Of a stretch of DNA of 64,000 nucleotides, positions 1 to 9,397 are shown piece after piece. Both the position numbers and the translations under genes were made by a program. This DNA comes from Anagrus nilaparvatae (Eukaryota; Arthropoda; Insecta; Hymenoptera; Mymaridae). A model generated the notes under the pieces. That model ran no database searches. It saw nothing but the letters and a program-made list of their open reading frames with translations, and was not told the origin of the DNA. Each line of letters opens with the position of its first letter. Within the stretch, counting starts at the first letter, position 1. The stretch lies in assembly GCA_022575985.1 (NCBI GenBank), contig JAKSXM010000007.1, forward strand, positions 19,594,501 to 19,658,500, written 5' to 3'.

Positions 1-848
1 AGAAAAATAAATCAAATAATTCGTAGAATGAAATAAATGCTGTAATGTAATTTTAAGTGTTACATAATTGAAATAAAATCCAAAAATTTTAATACGTATT
101 TTGTATTTTAAGATTTTGGTAAGTAATATTTTTAAATATTTTTAATTATTTAATGATGTACTTGCTAAGAATTGCATTTGAAAATATAATTTATTCATAA
201 AACAATATTAAGTTCAAAGTATATGTTTTAAAATTTATAACATTTTTTTTTTTAAATTCGATAATATACACAAATATTTATTGTTTGTTCCGAAAACATT
301 TACTGAAATAAAACTAGAATTTTTGAAAGTTTTTTATACCATTTTTATTTTTTATTTTTAATGTTGTCAATCTTAATGTCTTGATTATAAAATTATTATA
401 TAAAAAAGTCAAAAAAGAAATAATTTTATAAAAATTTTAAAAAATTTTTTGTAAAACAAGGAAATTCTAATATATTTTATTTAAAGTTTAAACAAAATTT
501 CTTATCCCCTCTTAATTTTAATATAGAGGGGATGAATCATAAAATTATTTATTGAGCGATGATTAATTTGGCAATAAATACCTGTGAATTTTAAGAAAAA
601 GATTAGTTGCTTACCGAAAATCATAAAGCAAAAGCGCAAAATTTAGAAAACTATAATCTAATTCAATACATTTAAAAAAATTTTAAATTTATTTAATTAT
701 TTCTTACGTTTAAAAGTTTTAAATTTATTTAATTATTTCTTCAAGCAAAAATTTATTTTGTTTTATTATTTAAGTACTGTTACATTTGTGCATAACTTTT
801 GGTGAAATTTACTTTATACGACATAAATCACAAAGATTTGTTACAAAA
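1..848. other. AT-rich intergenic stretch
   Basis: No gene or RNA recognised. The only structure seen is an imperfect direct duplication of about 38 bases around 683-745, where the unit ttttaaatttatttaatta occurs twice. The rest is low-complexity A/T sequence. Confidence 0.5.
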
Positions 849-855
849 CTAGGAG

Positions 856-2440
856 ATGGCTGATTCTGCAATTGTAAGTTTCGTTTTATTTATATATTAA
901 AAAATAAAAAAGCGGATTTATTCATTAAAAATAAAAATTTACTTTAAAAAAAAAATTAACTACCTTGATTAAAATAAAAAAATAAATAAACGTTTTTTAT
1001 TTTAACGTGAAATAAAATTGTTATTAAATAATTTAACAGGTTTTTTTTTTAAAGATGTTCAAATAATAGAAAAAAAAAAAATAAATTGTTTAAATTTTAG
1101 ATTTTCAAATTAGACATAAACATAAGTTTGACGTTATTTATTCAATTAAAATCTGATACTTACTTAAGATATATTAAACTTAATTTTTTTTTTTTTTTTT
1201 TTTTTGTAAAAATGTAATTTTTAAAGGCAATGAATATTATTAATTTGAAAATTTTAGTTAATTAATAATATAAAAAATTGAAGTAGCTTAATTATTTTTA
1301 TTTTTTTCATTATTTAAAAAAAAATTTTTTGTTCAATAGATTATATCGTTATTTATTTTAGCTTTTTATTTTGAATTAATAATATTGTTTATATTTTCAA
1401 ATTTGAATTCTAAAGGGGGAAATATGTCAATATTTTTAATACATGAAAAAAAGATATATAATATTAAAATTTTTGTAGATAATAATTATAAAATTTTATT
1501 ATATTATTATTTTTCCTTTTAATAAAATAAATGATAAACGGTCATCGTAATATATTGAATTTTTAAATTAAATTAACAATAAAATTTAAAATTGTTTTAA
1601 AAACTTAAACATTAAATTTTATGTAAGTGAAAGATAAAATTGATATCCTTCAAATAACGTAAAATATCCAGGAACGGTAAAAATATATAAATATTATTTA
1701 TTAACGTTCTTATTTTCTAAAGTAAGAATTCAATTGTTGTTATATTTGTAAATTGTATTATATTTTGAAAAATTAATTTTGATTAACTAGAGCATTTTAT
1801 TATTAAGTATACGAAATTATTAATTTTTTAATTTGTACATTTTTTTTACAGATTACACAAAAATATTTTGTATGCGGGTATGAAAATTGCCAAAAATCAT
1901 TCGCTCATAAATAAATGCTCTCGAAACAGGCATGAAAAAAATCTATTGAAGACATTACTTCTATCACAGTTGCTAAGACATCAAGTAACACATCAGCCAA
2001 TAGAAATAAGGAATAAATATGAATGTGAAACCTGCGAAAAGACCTGTTGGTCAAAAAGCGAGCCTTAAAAGACATGAAAAACTATGCATTTAAAAATAAA
2101 AGAATATATTTGTAATTATTGTAAAAAAATATATACAAGACAACAGAATTTAGAAACTCATATAAAAACTATTCATATCATGAAGAGTTGATATTGCAAT
2201 ATTGCACAGAATTAAATTTTGAAAACTTTTCTCAATTAATTATACATAAAAACAAAAAACATCTGGAACTAATTGTTCCTTGAAGCAACGGAATTTACGA
2301 ATGTTGCAATATAAGCTATGGATCTTTAGAGTTGGTTCGCAAGCATTTTGACGATATTCACATCACAAGAAAGAAAAATCACAATTTCAACAGAATAAAA
2401 TTTAAAGGAAAAAAATACAATAATACTGTAAAAATGTAAA
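856..2440 (+). pseudogene. C2H2 zinc-finger protein pseudogene (TFIIIA-like)
   Basis: A possible first exon (856-873, MADSAI) ends at a GTAAGT donor; a second exon starts at 1852 after a T-rich tract and CAG, in phase. The second exon reads as a run of C2H2 fingers, but only with frame changes: CGYENC...QLLRHQVTH (C-x4-C spacing as in TFIIIA and Gli fingers), YECETCEKTC...LKRHEKLC, YICNYCKKIY...LETHIKTIH, a weak fourth finger and YECCNISYG...VRKHFDDIH. Stop codons interrupt the first finger (near 1909) and the region before the last finger (near 2281), and a frameshift splits finger two near 2060. The gene is therefore inactive as written. The TFIIIA resemblance (first-finger spacing, LKRHEK) is suggestive only. 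Linking the 18-base first exon to it is an inference. Confidence 0.6.
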
Positions 2441-2535
2441 AAAAAAGATATTAAACATGTAAATAATTATATGTAATAACGTTTTTAATTTCTCTGGTCA
2501 ACAAGTTTATTTACAAAATTTAAAATATTGACAAT

Positions 2536-2622
2536 GTTAATTTTAGTACTACAAAAATATTAGTATTTAGTATTTTTAGTATTTTTAGTATTATAAAAAA
2601 AAAAAAAAAAAAAAAAAATATG
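2536..2622. repeat. Short tandem TTTTTAGTAT units and poly-A tract
   Basis: Four imperfect copies of a roughly 10-base unit (tagtattttt) are followed by a run of more than 20 A at about 2595-2619. The poly-A lies immediately before the GC-richer R1-like retrotransposon block and may mark an insertion boundary. Confidence 0.6.
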
Positions 2623-2639
2623 CTTTGCTAGCTTTGGGT

Positions 2640-3788
2640 AAACTAATAGGCTTTGTTAGCTTAAGGTAAACTTAAAGTAAGTCAACTCCCACCTCCACGG
2701 TGGTGCAAAGTGGGCAACGACCTTACGACCTGACAGTTGTAAGGCGGCTTTCGAGAGCTATGGCGCTGGCACTTGGTTGGAACCTTAATGGTTTGTCATC
2801 GTTCTTAGAATAGCTTCTAGTATAAAATGAAATAACAGATGTTGTTTTAATTAACCGCAACTGTATTGTTTTTACCCGTGCCGGGCTGGGGGGAATCTCC
2901 GCTGGAACAAGGGTCTGCTGTGGAAGGTTTTTATTCTAAGGTTTGGACCTGGGTGCTTAAATGTCCTCTGATAGCTCCAAAAGTTTACTAACCTGCTGCT
3001 GATGGCCTCTCTGGAACGATGTCTCTCACTCGCTATCGGCTTTCTGTGGATCAGAAAAAGACATAAAAAGAATACGATAGGTCCTCGTTGTTGACTGTGC
3101 CTGTCCTGAACAAAAAGTGTTATCAAACGTGTTGGACGAAGTACTCATAAAAATGATCATTATCAGGGAAGCCTAGCTGACTGGGAGAGGGAGGCACCGA
3201 TCCAGAGAGCACTTGGATCTTTGCACTGGTGGGATTTTTAAACATCACGATTATGAGGTAATATCTTCATGTACAACTAGCACTATGGCTTAATTAATTT
3301 TTAATACATGTTTTGGCAGAGCAACGGAGGCTTTGTTGGGTCTGGCACTCTATGGTTGTGTTTGGCGTCGGAATCTGATGGGTTATGATGGTAAAGACGG
3401 TTTTAACTAGTGGCGTTTTTTGAATGTTTCATAAGCGTCATGAAGGTCTATCAACCAAGTGTCAGGAATGATGAGTTATTGGAAAGTGGCATTATCATCA
3501 TACATTGGAGGATTGCTCCCAATCTGTAGGGGATCTACCTATGGAATCAATGTCGTCTGGTTCCAGAGTAAAATCTGACATCAGCCCTCATGATTCCACT
3601 GATAGATACCTGACCTGTTCCATGACGGGTATAAAACATTGTGGAATGGTAGCAAGGTGGAAACACTTCACCTATTAGATAGATACTCTCTGTCAGCGAC
3701 TAACGTAAATCCTTCAATAATACTCTGAAGGGTATTCTTAACCAACTAAGGGCCCTTTGTCCAGGGACACAAGCTTATTTTATGAACA
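2640..3788 (+). other. Putative 5' leader of the R1-like element
   Basis: No ORF is recognisable on either strand here; the small minus-strand reading frame at 2872-3126 looks like chance. Base composition is close to 50% GC in parts, unlike the AT-rich surroundings, and continues without a break into the gag ORF, so I read it as the element's 5' UTR. The exact 5' end is not visible. Confidence 0.45.
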
Positions 3789-4649
3789 ATGCTAGATAAA
3801 CACGATGAATTAACCAAAGTTGATACCCCTCTTATAAAGGGTAATTTAACCTCTGATTCTGATCGAGTAAAAGTCTTGGTGTTCAGAGCCGGATACACGG
3901 ATTCTGGGGGTCTCCAATTTAGCATTTCCCAGCAGCAAAGGCAGAACATCATGCCCACAGAGCAACAAAATCTAGCTCTAACTGCTGCTGAAGAAAAGAC
4001 GGCAAGGGTAGTCTTAACTAGCCTAGAGGTCAAGGATTCCTCCCGCAAATCCTCAATGGAAGGTGATATAAGCGCAAAATGTGGCGCCCAAAAAGGTTCA
4101 AGCAATAGCTTGATACGGCCTTCTATTTTGAAGGACCAGAGGTCATTTTCGTTGCCTAATGTTAGCAAAGTTGGACTTGATGACGAAGGCAAGAAGCAAG
4201 AAAATATGTAAAGATATCTCCGGGAGTCAAAGGAATATAACAGGGCGTGCCTTAAAATCCACGCAAACATGGAGAGAGATAATACTCAGATGAGAGACTC
4301 AGTTAAAGCACAGAAGAACTGTAATATGACTGTCATAGGCATAGCTCAGTTCGAAAAATTTTTAGCCAGGCTAAAGACAATTTTTGAACTGCAGCAGGAG
4401 GTTTTAAATGGAAAACAAAGACCCGATATTTCTATACAGGAGGCATCAGGTCCTATGACTAGAAAAGGAAAGAAGATGGCTCGGACTCCGTCCCAAAGCC
4501 CACCTGGAAAAGAGAAAAAAAAGAGACCGGCGGAGAAAACGTCTCCGAAATTCCATCTAAAGAAGACCTTCGCTAATGCGGTGACGTCTCCTCTGAAAGA
4601 TAAGAATCAAGAGAGGGCTAAGCTTTTAGCCAGCAAACGCAGCCAATGA
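3789..4649 (+). pseudogene. R1-like gag (ORF1) N-terminal part, broken
   Basis: Two overlapping-frame segments, 3789-4211 (starting MLDKHDELTKVD) and 4269-4649 (starting MERDNTQMRD), form one degraded gag protein interrupted by a stop near 4208 and a frame change. The second part is Lys/Arg-rich with a coiled-coil-like stretch (FEKFLARLKTIFELQQEVL). The same protein segment recurs, antisense, at 7569-7931, which confirms that this is element sequence. A further Lys/Glu-rich coiled-coil-like stretch (about 4720-4900) links it to the zinc-knuckle segment, again with stops. Confidence 0.7.
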
Positions 4650-5129
4650 AGGTAGCTACAGGCACCCCCCTCCAGATGATGATGATTTCCTAGCCGTTAA
4701 AAGCAAAGGTCAAAGTAAAAATGAAAAGAAGAATAAGAAAAAAGAGTTTGAAAAAAATGAGGCAGAGGCTCGCAAAAACCAAGAGCAGGAAAAGAAGAAG
4801 CAGCAGGAGAAGCAGCAGCAACAGCTGTAAATAAGAGCAGCCAGAGAATAAAAGAAGAAAGAAGAAAAAGCCGCAGAAGAAGGAAGGAAATGGTGAATCT
4901 CCTCCTTCTGAAGCGACAGAAAAAGGCAGGAGAAAGAAGCGCTGGAACTAGCGCATAAGGATCCCTAAGCGTAAGGAGGCTCTAATAATAAAGCCTCCTG
5001 AAGGGAAATCTTATGCGACAGCCCTGCTGGAGATCAAAAGAGGTGAAAGACCGGTAAAAACTATTAGACGCTGTCAAGACGGTCGCAGGCCCAGAAAGTA
5101 CAGTCAAGGAACTGATTCCTCACCTAACC

Positions 5130-5615
5130 GTGGAGATCAGAGGCCTGGATGGTTCTACTGGCAGCGACGAAGTGAGGCAGGTGGTAAAGGATTCAACTAA
5201 GCTGCAGAACGATGACGACATAAAAGTCGCCATCTTCATGGCTAAGGGCACTAAGGTGGATATGGCGGTCGTAGAGCTACCAGAGGCCACCGCACTAAAA
5301 TTGACCAATAAAGGCTGGCTAAGTAATGGCTTGTCTAATGGGCAAGTGCGCTTAAAAGCCGAGGTTATACGGTGCTTCAAGTGTCTTGGTTTCGGCCACA
5401 ACCAGTGGTCATGTAAGGGCACGGACCGAAAGTCAGCGTGTTTTAAATGTGGCGGTCAAGTTCACAATTCAGAAAAATATCCTGTGGAGAAAGCAGAATG
5501 CTCCCTCTGCAGGGAAAGAACTGACAAGGCCAAGACCGACCACCTTCCAGGATGCGGAGTATGTAAGTGTTATCGGGAGGCATTTACGGCAAGGAAGATA
5601 AAGTGTCATTGGTAA
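5130..5615 (+). pseudogene. R1-like gag C-terminal part with CCHC zinc knuckles
   Basis: The 161-residue frame contains one perfect CCHC knuckle (CFKCLGFGHNQWSC: C-x2-C-x4-H-x4-C), a second in which the final Cys is Tyr (CFKCGGQVHNSEKY), and a third longer one (CSLCRERT...HLPGC). Three such knuckles near the ORF1 C-terminus are typical of R1-clade gag, where they bind nucleic acid in the retrotransposition complex. The N-terminal half (LDGSTGSDEV...VDMAVVELPE) resembles the region before the knuckles in this family. It is separated from upstream gag by stops and has lost a cysteine, so it is inactive. Confidence 0.8.
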
Positions 5616-5724
5616 TGTTCGGAGTCCTGCAAGGGATTAATTTAAAATAAAATTAAGTTCAAAGTGTTCGTTTCTTTCTTTTTTTTTTATTCATGATTAA
5701 CGCGAGTAACGTTCTTAAGCGATA

Positions 5725-5975
5725 AAGGAAGACTCTGGCAATATAATATTTGCCGGGGACTTGAACTCCAGGGCCGTGGAATGGGGAATGTCAACCACAA
5801 ACCGTAGGGGAACGTTGATCCTAGAGATGGCCGCTAGAACTGATCTGGTGGTCATGAACTCTGGGAACAATCCAACCTATGTAAGGCCAGGCTTTGGTGA
5901 ATTGATCCCTGACGTCATTTATGCCTCGGCCAGGTTGGCAGGAAGAGTGGGCGGTTGGAGGGTGATGGATTGAGC
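5725..5975 (+). pseudogene. R1-like endonuclease fragment
   Basis: The frame reads DSGNIIFAGDLNSRAVEWG then TTNRRGTLILEMAARTDLVV, the GDxN core of the exonuclease-endonuclease-phosphatase fold that nicks the target for R1-type insertion. Only the second half of the domain is present; the 5' catalytic half is not seen, because the sequence jumps here from gag. A stop follows GGWRVMD near 5971. Sequence 5976-6370 continues in the element (EDQPPREAETLIKRV) with more stops. Confidence 0.75.
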
Positions 5976-6375
5976 CAAAGATGGACGAGGACAGACTTGT
6001 GGAATATCTTCGTGAAGAGTCCTCATCTATCCCAGCCTGGCATGGAGGACCAACCACCTCGGGAGAGGCAGAGACTCTTATCAAGAGGGTAACTGCTTTT
6101 CTGAGGGGAGCTAGCGATGCCGCGTAAACGGCCCTGGAAGGGTAAAAGATGCGTGTACTGGTAAAAAGAGAAAATTGCAGAGCTTAGGCGGGTCGGTCAC
6201 GGGGCACGCAGAAGACGGCAGAGAGCGTATGGCCGCCCAGAGCTGGCTACGCGCTCTGAAGAGTACAAGGAAGCCAAGCATAGGCTGGCGAAAGCCATCC
6301 GCCTCAGCAAGGCACTCTGTCTTTGGTCGCTAAGGGATCAACAGCGACACGTGGGGCCTGAGATATAGGGTTGTC

Positions 6376-7290
6376 ATGGGAAAACTTAAGTCCGGGTGTG
6401 ACAACACGATGGATGAAGCAGCTACCAAAAGAATACTGGACGCTCTCTTTCCGGATCATCCAAACCAACAACACCCGGCTTTGGATGTCCCGAGGGAGCA
6501 AATTTCGCTATTTAGCGAGGTGGAGATGCTTCAGGCAATTAGGTCAATGAAAAATGGAAAAGCGCCAGGACTAGACAGAATAACCGCGGAAGCCCATAAG
6601 GCGGCTGCAAAGGTAATCCCTAGTCTCCTCCTTGGCATGTTTAATGCGTGCGCTGTGGCAGGCGTTTTTCCAAGGGACTGGAAAGTGGCCCGCCTGGCTC
6701 TGATAAGTAAGGGAAAGGGTGAACCAGGATCTCCATCATCTTACAGACTATTGTGTATGTTAAATACCATTGGCAACGTGATGAAGAGCATGGTCAGAGG
6801 AAGATTGCGGCAGGCAATTAGGGAAGCGGGTGGCGTTCCATGATCGGTGCCATCGAGCAGGTCGTGAAGGTAGTTATGAGGACCAGACGAGTGCGGCCGG
6901 ATATTAAACTGCACGTCCTGCTTGTCACTTTGGATGTGAAAAACGCATTCAACTCGGCTCAGTGGGACAATATGTTCCCTCGAGCAGGTATTCAGAGTTC
7001 CAGATTATCTGAGAAATATACTCAGAGATTACCTCTGGGACCGATATTTGCGCTGAGACACGCTCGATGGCACAGGAGGTAAAGTATTAAGCGCAGGCAT
7101 AGCGCAGGGTTCAGTTCTGGGCTCTGATCTGTGGAATGCCTTTTACGACGGCTTCCTGAAGATTGAGCTTCCGTAGCTTCCGTATCTGATCGGATACGCG
7201 GATGATGTTGCTCTAACCATAACAGCTCAAGAGAAAGAGGAGCAGCAGAATACCTTGGATGAGGCCATACGCCTTATTAATAGCTGCACC
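6376..7290 (+). pseudogene. R1-like reverse transcriptase, frameshifted and truncated
   Basis: Visible RT motifs in order: KNGKAPGLDRITAEAHK, the RDWKVARLALISKGKGEPG block and SYRLLCMLNTIGNV (6376-6843); LLVTLDVKNAFNSAQWDNM, motif A with its Asp (6840-7082); AGIAQGSVLGSDLWNAFYDG (about 7095-7170) and GYADDVALTIT, motif C with its catalytic Asp pair (about 7192-7225). Frames change near 6840 and 7020, and there is a stop near 7170. Everything after about residue 35 past YADD is missing. The order identifies a LINE RT of the R1/I type; a more exact clade would need a tree. Confidence 0.85.
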
Positions 7291-7320
7291 GAAAAAAAAA
7301 GGTCACTTCTGATTCTCCCC

Positions 7321-8052
7321 ACCTGACACATTAGTTGTGGCGGGGAGGGGGGGGGTTACCTGTAGCTACCTCCATTGACTGCGTCTGCTTGGCAGAAGCT
7401 ACCTTAGCCCCCTCCTGTATGTTATCTTACGGAGGAGACGTCACCGCGTTAGCAAAGGTCTTCCTTAAAGGAAATTTCGGAGACGTTATCTGCGCCGGTT
7501 TTTTTTTGTATTCTCCTTTTCAAGTGAGCTTTGGGACGCAGTCCGAGCCCTCTTCTTTCCTTTACTAGTCATAGTCCCTGACGTCCCTGCTGCAGTTCAA
7601 AAATTGTCTTTAGCCTGGCTAAATATTTTTCAAACTGAGCTATGCAATTTTTGACAGTCATATTACAGTTTTTCCGTACTTTGACTGAGTCTCTCATCTG
7701 AGTAATATTTCTCTCCGTGTTTGCGTGGATTTCAATGCACGCCCTGTTATATTCCTTTGACTCCCGGAGATATCTTTCCATATTTTCTTCCTTCTTGCCT
7801 TCGTCATCAAGTCCAACTTTGCTAACATTAGGCAACGAAAATGACCTCTGGTCCTTCAAAATAGAAGGCCGTATCAAGCTATTGCTTGAACCTTTTTGGG
7901 CGCCACATTTTGCGCTTATATCACCTTCCATTGAGGATTTGCGGGAGGAATCCTTGACCTCTAGCCTAGTTAAGACTACCCTTGCCGTCTTTTCTTCAGC
8001 AGCAGTTAGAGCTAGATGTTGTTGCTCTGTGGGCGTGATGTTCTGCCCTGCA
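7321..8052 (-). mobile_element. Antisense fragment of the same R1-like gag region
   Basis: The reverse complement of this stretch aligns by eye with 3940-4670 of the plus-strand element. Examples are the shared segments MEGDISAKCGAQKGSSNSL and QRSFSLPNVSKVGLDDEGKK, plus the neighbouring Lys-rich region. It differs by scattered substitutions, an internal deletion near 7585 (sequence coding for QEVLNGKQ is missing) and different stops, so it is a separate copy or an old rearranged piece, not an assembly echo. The homology stops abruptly near 8052, where AT-rich sequence begins. Confidence 0.8.
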
Positions 8053-8520
8053 GCAAAAATAAATAGTTGTTATATAATTTAATATTTATTTAAATATGTT
8101 TAAAAATAAAATAAACACCTTGATGAGAGTTCATATATCTTGAATTCGAGTAGGAATTCATCTTAATCTGCTCAATTTTTTGAATATTTAGAGCACACTT
8201 TTTCTATTTTCTTGTAAAAGTTGACCCTTATTATTTTTCTGCATATACAAAATTAAATAAATACTGATGAATTAATAATAGTTTAATTTTTCATTACTTC
8301 TGGGAATTTTTTTCATCATTTTTTTGAGTTGCAAGGGTGCTGATGAAACAAAAAAATTTTATTCTTGTTGTACAATTCAATCAAACATATCTATGCTAAT
8401 CAGAAAAATTACCCTATTTAAAATATGATTAAAATATCAATCAATTTTATTCTGCCAAATCATTTTTCAAATTAATATTAGTTTAAAAATAATTTTAATT
8501 TTTCTGTATAATGACCAAGA
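8053..8520. other. AT-rich spacer between two retroelements
   Basis: No gene seen. One short inverted pair is visible near 8308-8346 (tttcatca ... tgatgaaa). This may be flanking DNA or the 3' tail of the Penelope-like element; I could not find its end. Confidence 0.4.
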
Positions 8521-8554
8521 CTGGGCTAATGTTGTTGAAATTAAATAAAATAAA

Positions 8555-8615
8555 ACAGTATTTTTAACGCTTCTTTGGCCTTTTCGCCAACCTCATCAGA
8601 AATCCTTTATTAAAA
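8555..8615 (-). ncRNA. Hammerhead-ribozyme-like motif of the Penelope-like element
   Basis: Read on the minus strand: CTGATGA (8599-8593), then GG, a hairpin TTGGC-gaaaag-GCCAA (8590-8575), then AGAAGCGTT. Hammerhead cores are CUGAUGA, stem II, GAA(A), stem III; here stem II would be the TTGGC/GCCAA helix and the GAA is followed by G instead of the usual A. Penelope-like elements are known to carry type I hammerheads in their terminal repeats, and this lies downstream of such an element on its coding strand. Stems I and III are not clearly formed by eye, so it may be a decayed ribozyme. Confidence 0.5.
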
Positions 8616-8926
8616 GGTATATAAAAATCATTATTTTAAAAAGATTACAAAAAATTGTTACTTTTTGGTTATACATACCAAGCATAAATATTTTAACAAT
8701 GAATATTTTAACAATAACATATATTTGTCATAAAAAAATATGTGTATAATATAAATAGATTTATGTATAAATATAGTTAACATTTTAATAGATCAAAAAA
8801 ATTTTTTTAATTATAATTAATTGTAAGAAAGATTGCAAAAAATTTATATATATAATATTGCACACTTTTTGTTGTGTATTTTTAGCGCCAAAGTTGTTTG
8901 TATAAAGGAGTCGCTCTTTTCAATTT

Positions 8927-9397
8927 TTACATGCTCTCTATCACGTGGTTATATATACCATGTAGATTCTCCGTGTCCTCCTTTTTATTCAATGGGAAAT
9001 CTTGTTGATGTATATGCAACATTTCAGAAATTAATCTTTGGTTGTGTTTTGGTTCTTGGTCAAGTATGATGACATTTTCAAAATCAGGCATGTGATCAGT
9101 TTCCATATAATGTAGTGCCAAAACTTTAGATTTTTTCTTATTTTTTATGTCACGTTGGTGCTCAATACATCTCATGTATAGTGAACGTTTTGTTTCACCA
9201 ACATAACTTTTTTTACAGTTTTTTCCAGTGCATTTTAGTTTGTAAACAACACCTGTTTTTCTGGTTTTATGAACAAGCTTTTTTTTGACGATAATATTAG
9301 CCAGATCCTTTTGCAGTTTAGGTATTACTTGGAACCTCTTTTTATTTAAAACTTTTAATTTTGTTGTATAGGCCTGGTTTGTATGGTATTTGGACAA
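8927..9397 (-). CDS. Penelope-like GIY-YIG endonuclease part
   Basis: A 156-residue frame. It begins with out-of-frame readthrough of the RT end, then the linker VLNKKRFQVIPKLQKDLAN, and from about residue 48 a GIY-YIG nuclease: GVVYKLKC (the GIY block), a CKK zinc-like insert, KSYVGETKRSLYMRCIEHQ (the YIG block with catalytic Arg region) and HYMETDHMPDFENV (the conserved His region), ending RLISEMLHIHQQ. The domain nicks the target DNA for insertion. The GIY-xn-YVGET spacing with a Cys-containing insert is standard for PLE nucleases. It should be joined to the RT frame upstream; the independent Met at 9397 is probably not a real start. Confidence 0.88.
   Translation of the reverse strand: MSKYHTNQAYTTKLKVLNKKRFQVIPKLQKDLANIIVKKKLVHKTRKTGVVYKLKCTGKNCKKSYVGETKRSLYMRCIEHQRDIKNKKKSKVLALHYMETDHMPDFENVIILDQEPKHNQRLISEMLHIHQQDFPLNKKEDTENLHGIYNHVIESM

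Larger units (their letters stand above)
2640..7300 (+). mobile_element. R1-like non-LTR retrotransposon, broken and 3'-truncated
   Basis: This GC-richer block carries, in order on the plus strand, a long 5' leader (2640-3788), gag-like ORF fragments (3789-4649), CCHC zinc knuckles (5130-5615), an apurinic-type endonuclease segment with GDLNSR (5730-5973) and a reverse transcriptase (6376-7290). That order is the one seen in R1-clade LINEs. Numerous stops and frameshifts separate the parts, so it is dead. The RT is cut off shortly after the YADD motif; no RT thumb, terminal zinc finger, 3' UTR or poly-A tail follows. Losing the 3' end is unusual, since LINE copies normally lose the 5' end. 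Downstream lies an antisense copy of its gag region. Confidence 0.8.

Noticed and set aside
3746..4270. 174-codon minus-strand frame over the gag region
   Set aside because: Shadow of the plus-strand gag; gag identity is shown by the second antisense copy and by the downstream zinc knuckles.
2640..8052. Twin-priming inversion as the origin of the R1-like arrangement
   Set aside because: Twin priming leaves an inverted 5' part upstream of an intact 3' part; here the 3' end is missing and the inverted part lies downstream.
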